A DNA stretch of 7,835 nucleotides from Pseudomonadota bacterium (lineage in GTDB: Bacteria; CALINM01): assembly GCA_026415985.1 (NCBI GenBank), contig JAOAGA010000072.1:1-7835 (forward strand), read 5' to 3'. Below the pieces are notes generated by a model. It saw only the letters and a program-made list of their open reading frames with translations. It had not been told where the DNA came from and did not search any database. Both the position numbers and the translations under genes were made by a program. This document shows positions 1 through 5,116 of the stretch, one piece after another (the first letter of the stretch is position 1; each line of letters begins with the position of its first letter).

Positions 1-162
1 CCTTCTGTTTGCACCATCAATGGAGGCTATAATCAAGGTAATTGATACTATACCAACCGCTATTCCTGATAAACAGAAAAAACTTCGTAACGGAGATGAT
101 ATAATTGCTTCGAAGACCTGTTTGAGAATTTTAAGTTTGTGTAACTTAAACAATAATTCCAT
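1..162 (-). CDS. MacB/FtsX-type ABC transporter permease, N-terminal fragment (runs off left edge)
   Basis: Only the first 54 codons are in the window; the gene continues beyond position 1. The visible protein starts MELLFKLHKLKILKQVFEAI, followed by SSPLRS and a hydrophobic stretch (about residues 28-47, containing LSGIAVGIVSITLIIASIDG). This is the usual opening of MacB/LolC/FtsX-type permeases: an amphipathic EA-x-x-x-L-R-S segment leading into the first inner-membrane helix. By family knowledge it would form the inner-membrane part of a MacAB-TolC-like pump or transporter. The ATG at 162-160 lies inside the end of the ATPase gene, overlapping it by 17 bases in another frame. There is no strong Shine-Dalgarno sequence, so translational coupling is likely. 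A GTG at 165 is the only alternative start before an in-frame TAA. The substrate cannot be told. Confidence 0.85.
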   Translation of the reverse strand, partial: MELLFKLHKLKILKQVFEAIISSPLRSFFCLSGIAVGIVSITLIIASIDGANRR

Positions 163-814
163 CACTAATCTTTATAATTTTTTTTGCTCTTCCTGCGATA
201 TCTTTTTCATGGGTGATGATTATGATTGTTTTTCCGTTATTATTAAGATTCGTAAAAATATCCATTATTTCATTGGAAGTTTTGCTATCCAATGCACCGG
301 TTGGCTCATCGGCAAGAATTATTTGAGGATTATTTATTAGTGCTCTGGCTATGGCAACCCTTTGTTGTTCACCACCGGAAAGCTGATTAGGCTTGCTGTT
401 TATCCTGTGCTCCATATTAACCATTTTTAGAAGCTCTATAGCACGATGTTTTACATTTTTTTGATCCTGTCTTGAGTATATAGTAGGGAGAATCACGTTT
501 TCTATTGCCTTTGCATAACCTATTAAATGGAACTGCTGAAAAACAAAACCAATAAACTCATTTCTTAAAAAGGAGAGTTCGTCGTCATTAAGTGACAGGA
601 CATCTCTTCCTGCAAGATAATACTGTCCGCTTGTGGGTCTATCCATACAACCTATTATGTTCATAAGAGTGGATTTACCAGAGCCAGAGGCGCCGATTAT
701 TGCTACAAAGTCACCTTCATAGATTGTAAGATTAATACCTTTCAGTATCTCAATTTCCTTCGAGTCTACAAAAAAGGTCTTTTTTATATCAATTAGTTTG
801 ATTAACTCTTTCAT
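146..814 (-). CDS. ABC transporter ATP-binding protein, MacB/LolD type
   Basis: A complete 222-residue stand-alone nucleotide-binding subunit. All motifs are present: Walker A GASGSGKST at 41-49, Q-loop VFQQF at 91-95, signature LSGGEQQ at 145-151, Walker B IILADE at 165-170 with catalytic Glu170, D-loop ALD at 174-176 and the switch His202 in THE. The sequence is of the LolD/MacB/FtsE branch (ADEPTGALDSKTS; a long QLSGGEQQRVAIARAL block), which powers mechanotransmission pumps rather than importers. The ATG overlaps the adaptor stop by 4 bases (ATGA), and the 3' end overlaps the permease start. E. coli MacB carries ATPase and permease on one chain; here they are two genes. By context it energises export through the adaptor and TolC homologue. 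LolD for lipoprotein release is less likely because of the neighbours. Confidence 0.93.
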   Translation of the reverse strand: MKELIKLIDIKKTFFVDSKEIEILKGINLTIYEGDFVAIIGASGSGKSTLMNIIGCMDRPTSGQYYLAGRDVLSLNDDELSFLRNEFIGFVFQQFHLIGYAKAIENVILPTIYSRQDQKNVKHRAIELLKMVNMEHRINSKPNQLSGGEQQRVAIARALINNPQIILADEPTGALDSKTSNEIMDIFTNLNNNGKTIIIITHEKDIAGRAKKIIKISDGIIV

Positions 815-2049
815 TGTTTTTTATTGGGTTTTTTATCAGAAGGTTTGCCCGCCTCTTCAATAAGGATTTCATCTCCTTCAGAAAGACCCTCTAACACCTC
901 TGTATTATTCTCATCTCTAATTCCAACCTTGATCTTCTTGGTTACCGGCTTTTTTTCATCACCAAGATATACGATGTAATCGCCACCTTCAAACTTAATT
1001 GCCTCGTTCGGTATAATTAAAACATTATTTTTTGTCTCCGTGAAAATCTTTACGTGGGCAGTCATATCAGGTTTCAGGAGAATCGCGTCATCAGGCTTTA
1101 TCTTTACAATTGCAAGGTAGTAAACAATATTTTCTTTTACTTCAGGCTGAGGATAGATATCATCAATTTTTCCTTTAAATTTTTTATCTTTGTAGGCGTC
1201 AACGCTGAACTCAACATCCTGGTTTTTTTTGATTCTGCCAATATTTGTTTCATCTATATAAGTCCAGATCTCTAACCTCTCAGGATTTAAAATTGTTATT
1301 AGATTTGGCGCAGAAAGTCCTGCCACAACGGTTTCTCCTTCTTGTGTAGCAACCTGTGACACTATTCCGGAAATTGGTGAGTAAATTCTTGTATAGGTTA
1401 GATTAATTTCTAAGTTTCTAAGTCTTGCCTTTGATTGGTCTATGTTGGCTTTAGAGATATCGACCTGTCTTCTAAACTCTTCTTTTAATCTTTCCAATGT
1501 TTTTTCTGCCTGTATCATATTGGCAGATAAGACATTAACCTCTTTCAGGTTTCTGTCAACCTCATCCTGAGTTGCAAAACCTCTCCGGAAAAGCTCTTCT
1601 GTCCTTTTAAAGTTTACTTTAGCATATTCTAATTGAGCTCTTATACTGTTTATCTGCGACTCCTGCTCCTTTATCTTTAAGGGATAGGTATCCTCAACAA
1701 GTTTTAGGTTGCTCTCTGCTGTCACTAATTGTGCCTTGGCATTATCTATTTCTGACAGAATCTGTCTGTCATCTATTATAGCGATTAAGTCACCCTTCTT
1801 TACCCTGTCTCCGACCTGAAAGTTTAATTTTGTCAATGTTCCTGTTGCACGGGTGCCAACTTTGACAAGTGCACCTACCTGTGGCTTGATTATCCCTGTT
1901 TCCTGAATAGTCCTTGTAATATCACCTCTTTTGACCTTTTCTTTTTTATAGGTTTGTCCTTCCTTCTTTTTTTTAGCATATTTGTAGTATCCGCCTATAC
2001 CACCGAGTACAAGAAGAATGACTGTTACGATGATAATTATTTTTTTCAT
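811..2049 (-). CDS. MacA/HlyD-family periplasmic adaptor (membrane fusion protein)
   Basis: A 412-residue adaptor that would bridge the inner-membrane permease and the outer-membrane channel. In order: an N-terminal membrane anchor (about residues 3-20, after MKK); the first lipoyl half (about 57-92, with NFQVGDRVKKGDLIAIID); a long alpha-helical coiled-coil hairpin (about 96-215); the second lipoyl half (TRIYSPISGIVSQV, about 220-233); a beta-barrel domain (about 258-338); and a membrane-proximal domain (about 342-400, opening VLIIPNEAIKFEGG). The Lys/Pro-rich tail is polar. The hairpin tip has R149-x3-L153-x6-T160, close to the TolC-docking R-x3-L-x6-S motif. The start has a strong ribosome site, GAGGAG five bases upstream, and its ATGA overlaps the tolC stop by 4 bases. 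Substrate unknown; macrolide, peptide or lipid-like molecules are family possibilities. Confidence 0.92.
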   Translation of the reverse strand: MKKIIIIVTVILLVLGGIGGYYKYAKKKKEGQTYKKEKVKRGDITRTIQETGIIKPQVGALVKVGTRATGTLTKLNFQVGDRVKKGDLIAIIDDRQILSEIDNAKAQLVTAESNLKLVEDTYPLKIKEQESQINSIRAQLEYAKVNFKRTEELFRRGFATQDEVDRNLKEVNVLSANMIQAEKTLERLKEEFRRQVDISKANIDQSKARLRNLEINLTYTRIYSPISGIVSQVATQEGETVVAGLSAPNLITILNPERLEIWTYIDETNIGRIKKNQDVEFSVDAYKDKKFKGKIDDIYPQPEVKENIVYYLAIVKIKPDDAILLKPDMTAHVKIFTETKNNVLIIPNEAIKFEGGDYIVYLGDEKKPVTKKIKVGIRDENNTEVLEGLSEGDEILIEEAGKPSDKKPNKKQ

Positions 2050-3308
2050 TTAATCTCCTCTATGTTTCTAAGTCCTGCTGATTTTTCTAAAGAACTTTTT
2101 AAAAGATAAAGATTGAAAAGGGCGTTTATTTTTTGTATCTTTGCATTTGCTAAATTATTTTCTGCTTGCAGAAGATTTATTAGTTCACCTTTGCCTATCC
2201 TGTATTCTTCATAGGTCTGCTCATAGGTTTTCTTTGCAGAGTTAAAAATTTCTTCAGCAACTTTAAGTTTTTCATAGGCTCCGTTCAGATCAATAATGTT
2301 TTTTCTGATCTCTAAAGATATATTTCTTTTAGTTTCATCTATACGTCTTTTCTGAGCAGAAATCTCTTCAAGGTAAGCGGTGTCTCTGTAATATTTGCCC
2401 ATTCCTGAAAAGATATTGTATGAAAGTGTTAATGCGAAGGTAGTCTCATCAGGTGAAGGGAAAAATTTATCTTCATATCTCCTGTAATTAATGGAAGCAT
2501 TTATAGAAGGAAACAGATCGGCCTTTATAATTTTTCTCTCTTCTTCAAGACGTTTTTCCTGCAGATAGTCTTTTATCAACTCTACTCTTCTTTCAAAGGC
2601 AATATTTTTTAACTCTTCTTCATTTAAAGGGATAGTAAAACTATCGAAATTATCGGTAATATCAGGTTCTTTGACAGAAAGTCCTGTGATACTTGACAAA
2701 TCAGCAAGGGATTTTAATAACGAGTTTTTTGCGTTAATCAGTTCAAATCTTGCATTTTCCAAACTAACCTTTGCCTGTGATACATCAGATATCTTAGCAA
2801 TGCCGACTTCATATTTTGCCTGAGCTAAATTATAAGTTTTTTCAGCTAAAGAAAAGGTTTCTTCCCTGATTTTTAAAACTTCTTTGTCATTGACAACCTT
2901 AAAATAAGTGTCTTTAATCAGCTTAATAAGGTCGCTTTTGATTAAATCTATATTGTAAGTTTCGTTAAGGTAAATAATATATTGACTATTTTTCTGAGGT
3001 TTTCTCTTTGCATCAAATATTTTGTAACCAAGAGAGAGGGAGCCGGAGTAATAGGATCTGTTATCTGCTGTAGGATTAAGCTGTGAATCTAAATAATTGC
3101 TATAACCGAGAGAAAGGTCCAATGAAGGATAATAGGGGTCAAGGGAGGCTTTATATCTAAAGAATTGAGCATTTTTTCTATATTCCTGTTCTATTAAGGG
3201 GTTGTAATTATTTAATGCTGTATTAATGGCATCATTCAAGGTAAGGGAGAAGGCATCAGACAAGAAGAAAAAGAAAAGCAGAAATAAATAAAAGATTTTT
3301 TTCGACAT
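2046..3308 (-). CDS. TolC-family outer-membrane efflux protein
   Basis: A 420-residue TolC-like channel protein, the outer-membrane component of the pump. The open frame extends 18 codons further, to ATG 3362. I prefer ATG 3308 because it begins a typical signal peptide (MSKKIFYLFLLFFFFLSDAFS, cleavage likely after AFS at 19-21) and because a promoter with an operator lies inside the extension. The mature protein begins LTLNDAINTALNNYNPLIEQ. It shows the two structural repeats of the family: helical motifs around KYEVGIAKISDVSQAKVSL (about 166-184) and EEYRIGKGELINLLQAENNL (about 367-386), with strand-like segments near 60-72, 91-99 and 290-302. Length is normal for the family. The stop overlaps the adaptor start (ATGA). 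Neither ATG 3308 nor 3362 has a good ribosome site. It is not E. coli TolC by close identity, so no symbol is given. Confidence 0.9.
   Translation of the reverse strand: MSKKIFYLFLLFFFFLSDAFSLTLNDAINTALNNYNPLIEQEYRKNAQFFRYKASLDPYYPSLDLSLGYSNYLDSQLNPTADNRSYYSGSLSLGYKIFDAKRKPQKNSQYIIYLNETYNIDLIKSDLIKLIKDTYFKVVNDKEVLKIREETFSLAEKTYNLAQAKYEVGIAKISDVSQAKVSLENARFELINAKNSLLKSLADLSSITGLSVKEPDITDNFDSFTIPLNEEELKNIAFERRVELIKDYLQEKRLEEERKIIKADLFPSINASINYRRYEDKFFPSPDETTFALTLSYNIFSGMGKYYRDTAYLEEISAQKRRIDETKRNISLEIRKNIIDLNGAYEKLKVAEEIFNSAKKTYEQTYEEYRIGKGELINLLQAENNLANAKIQKINALFNLYLLKSSLEKSAGLRNIEEIK
2055..2060 (-). promoter_or_regulatory. Shine-Dalgarno site of the adaptor gene
   Basis: GAGGAG on the minus strand lies five bases before the adaptor ATG (2049-2047) and inside the last codons of the tolC-like gene. 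It fixes the adaptor start and contrasts with the tolC, ATPase and permease starts, which have no clear site. The adaptor can therefore be initiated independently within the operon. Confidence 0.75.
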
Positions 3309-3314
3309 ACTTAT

Positions 3315-3343
3315 AATATACTGACTGGTCAGTTTGTTGTCAA
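3315..3343 (-). promoter_or_regulatory. Sigma-70-type promoter of the efflux operon
   Basis: On the minus strand TTGACA (3343-3338) is followed, after exactly 17 bases, by TATATT (3320-3315). The -35 box is a perfect consensus match and the -10 box has five of six consensus bases. Counting from the -10 box puts the start of transcription at about 3308, the A of the preferred tolC ATG. The -35 box lies three bases past the stop of the small upstream gene. This promoter would drive tolC, adaptor, ATPase and permease together. Confidence 0.72.
3320..3333. promoter_or_regulatory. Inverted-repeat operator in the efflux promoter spacer (TetR-type, putative)
   Basis: ACTGACTGGTCAGT is a perfect 6-base inverted repeat (ACTGAC and GTCAGT) around a 2-base centre. 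The next pair outward mismatches and the one after matches (3318 with 3335). It sits between the -35 and -10 boxes, touching the first base of the -10, so a bound protein would block RNA polymerase. Size, symmetry and position beside a drug-efflux-type operon fit a TetR/AcrR-family repressor, which commonly controls such pumps. That assignment is inference: no regulator gene is in the window, and MarR-type or other dimeric regulators remain possible. Confidence 0.6.
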
Positions 3344-3345
3344 GA

Positions 3346-3540
3346 TTATTTAGTCTTCTCATCTTTTTTTATATTTGGCATGATTCCTTTTCTGATATAA
3401 TTCTTAATCTTTAGATCGGCTTCGATAATTTCATCGGGGTTATCTCCCTGAATTGTATAATAATATCCTCGTTTTGGCTCATATGATAACTTAATAGTCA
3501 AAGCCAGCATAAAAATAAGAGTAAAAAATAAATTTTTCAT
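3346..3540 (-). CDS. Small exported protein of unknown function (64 residues)
   Basis: I do not recognise this protein. It begins MKNLFFTLIFMLALTIKLSY: one lysine followed by a hydrophobic stretch (about residues 4-18), typical of a Sec signal peptide or single membrane anchor. A polar, charged remainder follows, with three tyrosines at 26-28, an acidic segment (DNPDEIIEAD, 33-42) and a lysine-rich tail. There is no lipobox cysteine. The start is well supported by GAGG five bases upstream of ATG 3540. It reads toward the efflux operon and ends just before the operon promoter, so it may be cotranscribed into it or be a separate short unit. The reading frame, good ribosome site and signal-like start favour a real gene, but no homologue could be checked. 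Confidence 0.6.
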   Translation of the reverse strand: MKNLFFTLIFMLALTIKLSYEPKRGYYYTIQGDNPDEIIEADLKIKNYIRKGIMPNIKKDEKTK

Positions 3541-3545
3541 GTAAA

Positions 3546-3549
3546 CCTC
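3546..3549 (-). promoter_or_regulatory. Shine-Dalgarno site of the small exported protein gene
   Basis: GAGG on the minus strand (within GTGAGGTTTAC) lies five bases before ATG 3540. It is the main sequence evidence that the 64-codon frame is translated from this ATG. Confidence 0.6.
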
Positions 3550-3609
3550 ACTGTCACTTGTTTTTACTATGTCTTTTAAGTCCTATATTTTTCTTGACTT
3601 AGGTATATT

Positions 3610-3615
3610 TATAAT
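3610..3615 (+). promoter_or_regulatory. Candidate -10 box for the dprA-smg-topA-rsmI operon
   Basis: A perfect TATAAT lies 18 bases before dprA ATG 3634, placing the transcription start near 3622 with a short leader carrying TAAGG. The matching -35 position (about 3587-3592, ATTTTT) is poor, so this is a tentative call based on the -10 box and location alone. Confidence 0.4.
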
Positions 3616-3633
3616 GCTAACAAATAAGGCAAT

Positions 3634-4680
3634 ATGTGTAAAGAGAAAGAGATCTTACTTATTTTATGTGGAATATTGCTAAAAGAATCAGAGCTTTATA
3701 AAACTTTTTTAAAGGCAGGGAGTATTGAAGAAGTAGAGAGCCTTCTAAATAAAAAAGTTCAGAAAAGTGATATAGAAAAGGCTAAAAACAACTTAGCATT
3801 ACTAAAAAAACTTAACGGAAAGGTTACATCTGTTTTTGATGATAACTATCCTAAAACCTTAAAAAATATTTATAATGCGCCACCTATAATATACTCAATA
3901 GGAGAGTATTTACCGGAAGATGAAGAAGCAATAGCTGTTGTTGGCTCAAGAAATGTCTCAGAGAAAGGCAAGATTTTAACGGAGCTATTAGTAAGGGATC
4001 TCAAAGATATCCGGATAACGATAGTTTCAGGACTTGCCATCGGAGTTGATACAATAGCACACAGAGAGGCACTAAATAATGGTTTGAGAACCATTGCGGT
4101 GTTAGGATCAGGAATTGATGTAGTTTATCCTGCCGTTAACAAAACGCTATTTAATAGTATTAAAAATAATGGTGCAATCTTTTCTGAACAACCCTTAGGC
4201 ACCAAACCAATGCCCTATAATTTCCCAAAGAGAAACAGAGTAATAAGTGGTTTATCAAGGGCGGTAGTTGTAGTAGAAGCGGGAGAAAAAAGCGGGAGTT
4301 TAATCACAGCAAGATATTCTGCCGAGCAGAACAGGGATGTCTACACATTTCCAAGGACGCCAATCGATAAGAACAGTGCGGGTAATAATTATTTAATAAA
4401 GATCGGAGCAAAGGTGATAACATCAGGAAAAGATCTGATTGAAGAGGTATTTCCTCAAAAAATAAGGCAAGAAAATAAAAACGAGAAAAAGATAATGGTT
4501 TCTGAAGAAGAAAGAAAAATACTAAACTTATTACAAGAAGATCCTGTAAATATTGAAAAATTGTGTTTTTCTCTTGACATGGGACCGCCAACACTGGCAA
4601 ACTTTTTGCTTAATCTTGAGTTAAAGGGTCTTATAAAAGAGTTACCCGGTAAGTTTTATATAAAAATTAAGGAGACTTGA
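3634..4680 (+). CDS. dprA: DNA processing protein DprA (Smf)
   Basis: A 348-residue DprA/Smf protein. By family knowledge it binds incoming single-stranded DNA in the cytoplasm and loads RecA during natural transformation; many non-competent bacteria also keep it. The N-terminal region (about 1-90) ends in the family segment YPKTLKNIYNAPPIIYSIG. The Rossmann-like core follows: VVGSRNVS (102-109), SGLAIGVDTIAHREAL (132-147), LGSGIDVVYP (157-166), the signature YNFPKRNRVISGLS (195-208) and GSLITA (221-226). A C-terminal winged helix (about 288-345) opens with SEEERKILNLL, as in full-length DprA. The segment after VYTFP reads RTPIDKNSAGNNYLI, where most relatives have a glycine after the proline. 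ATG 3634 has TAAGG four bases upstream. It is first in the operon, overlapping the smg start by one base. Confidence 0.95.
   Translation: MCKEKEILLILCGILLKESELYKTFLKAGSIEEVESLLNKKVQKSDIEKAKNNLALLKKLNGKVTSVFDDNYPKTLKNIYNAPPIIYSIGEYLPEDEEAIAVVGSRNVSEKGKILTELLVRDLKDIRITIVSGLAIGVDTIAHREALNNGLRTIAVLGSGIDVVYPAVNKTLFNSIKNNGAIFSEQPLGTKPMPYNFPKRNRVISGLSRAVVVVEAGEKSGSLITARYSAEQNRDVYTFPRTPIDKNSAGNNYLIKIGAKVITSGKDLIEEVFPQKIRQENKNEKKIMVSEEERKILNLLQEDPVNIEKLCFSLDMGPPTLANFLLNLELKGLIKELPGKFYIKIKET
4669..4674 (+). promoter_or_regulatory. Shine-Dalgarno site that sets the smg start
   Basis: AAGGAG lies five bases before ATG 4680. The in-frame TTG at 4677 is only two bases from it, so ATG 4680 is the better start. 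The ATG shares one base with the dprA stop TGA (4678-4680). Confidence 0.75.
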
Positions 4681-5114
4681 TGAACAACAGAATTTTAGAA
4701 ATCATTGAATTTATTGAAGAAAGAATGGCAGATTCGCCGGAGCTTGCTTTCTATATTATGGAAGAACTCATTACTGAAGGATATAATCAGGATGAGATTG
4801 AAGAGGCTATAACCTGGATAGAAACCTATCAGCAGGTGAGAGAGATGGAAAGTTTTTTTGAAATCAGCAAGAACTTCCAAAGCATTAATGTTAAAGATGA
4901 TGCCTATAACTATCTCGTTAAATCATTAGAGGACGGGCTTATTGACGATGAGTACTTTGATGATTTGTTAAGTTACTGTTTATTAAAAGACTATAAAGAA
5001 ATAGATTTACAAAAAATTATATCCATTAACATTGAACTAAAATCAATCAAGTTTGATTTAGCCAAAGAGGCAAGAGCAAATTTCAGAGCCTATTCGAATA
5101 ATAAGGATTGTTAG
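4680..5114 (+). CDS. smg: Smg/DUF494-family protein
   Basis: A 144-residue cytoplasmic protein that I assign to the Smg (DUF494) family. The N-terminal pattern resembles E. coli Smg: an initial helix with LEIIEFIEE, then EELITEGYNQDEIEEAITWI (28-47), matching the family's L-x-x-x-G-[FY]-x-x-x-[ED]-I-x-x-A-L-x-W-[IL] block, then an acidic, helix-rich C-terminal half (YLVKSLEDGLIDDEYFDDLL, 78-97). Position supports this, since smg sits directly after dprA (smf) in E. coli and other bacteria. The molecular function of Smg is not established. It has no signal peptide, membrane segment or recognisable catalytic motif. It starts at ATG 4680, overlapping the dprA stop by one base, and ends two bases before topA. 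Confidence 0.75.
   Translation: MNNRILEIIEFIEERMADSPELAFYIMEELITEGYNQDEIEEAITWIETYQQVREMESFFEISKNFQSINVKDDAYNYLVKSLEDGLIDDEYFDDLLSYCLLKDYKEIDLQKIISINIELKSIKFDLAKEARANFRAYSNNKDC
5103..5107 (+). promoter_or_regulatory. Shine-Dalgarno site that sets the topA start
   Basis: AAGGA lies nine bases before ATG 5117, inside the last codons of smg. An in-frame TTG at 5108 directly abuts it and cannot be the start. ATG 5117 also places the catalytic glutamate at residue 9, as in E. coli TopA. Confidence 0.75.
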
Positions 5115-5116
5115 TT

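Larger units (their letters stand above)
3541..3633. other. Divergent intergenic region between the efflux and dprA clusters
   Basis: These 93 bases must hold the start signals for both directions. Rightward there is a perfect TATAAT at 3610-3615 and a TAAGG ribosome site (3625-3629) four bases before dprA ATG. A TTGACT lies at 3594-3599, but only 10 bases before the TATAAT, so the two cannot be one standard promoter. Leftward I see only the ribosome site of the small gene and no convincing promoter. An inverted repeat, TAAGTC/GACTTA, with a 13-base loop (3577-3601) overlaps the TTGACT. No terminator or RNA gene is visible. Confidence 0.6.

Noticed and set aside
160-190. A run of eight A residues (minus strand) before the ATPase stop, which could allow frameshifting into the permease to make a fused MacB.
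   Set aside because: In the permease frame a TAA lies between the A-run and the permease ATG, so slippage would terminate and could not give a fusion.
20-340. Plus-strand open frame of about 106 codons at the left edge.
   Set aside because: It runs antisense through the well-supported ATPase and permease genes and resembles no protein family.
3342-3357. Weak hairpin AAGA...TCTT near the end of the small gene as a terminator.
   Set aside because: The stem is only four AT-rich pairs, with no following T-run in the right orientation.
3309-3362. N-terminal extension of the TolC-like protein to ATG 3362.
   Set aside because: It puts 18 polar residues before the signal peptide, contains the promoter and operator, and has no good ribosome site.
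3594-3615. TTGACT and TATAAT read together as the dprA promoter.
   Set aside because: They are only 10 bases apart, far from the 16-18 needed, so they cannot form one sigma-70 promoter; only the -10 box is kept as a tentative call.
4677-4679. TTG as the smg start.
   Set aside because: It is two bases from the Shine-Dalgarno sequence, whereas ATG 4680 is five bases away and is the next codon.
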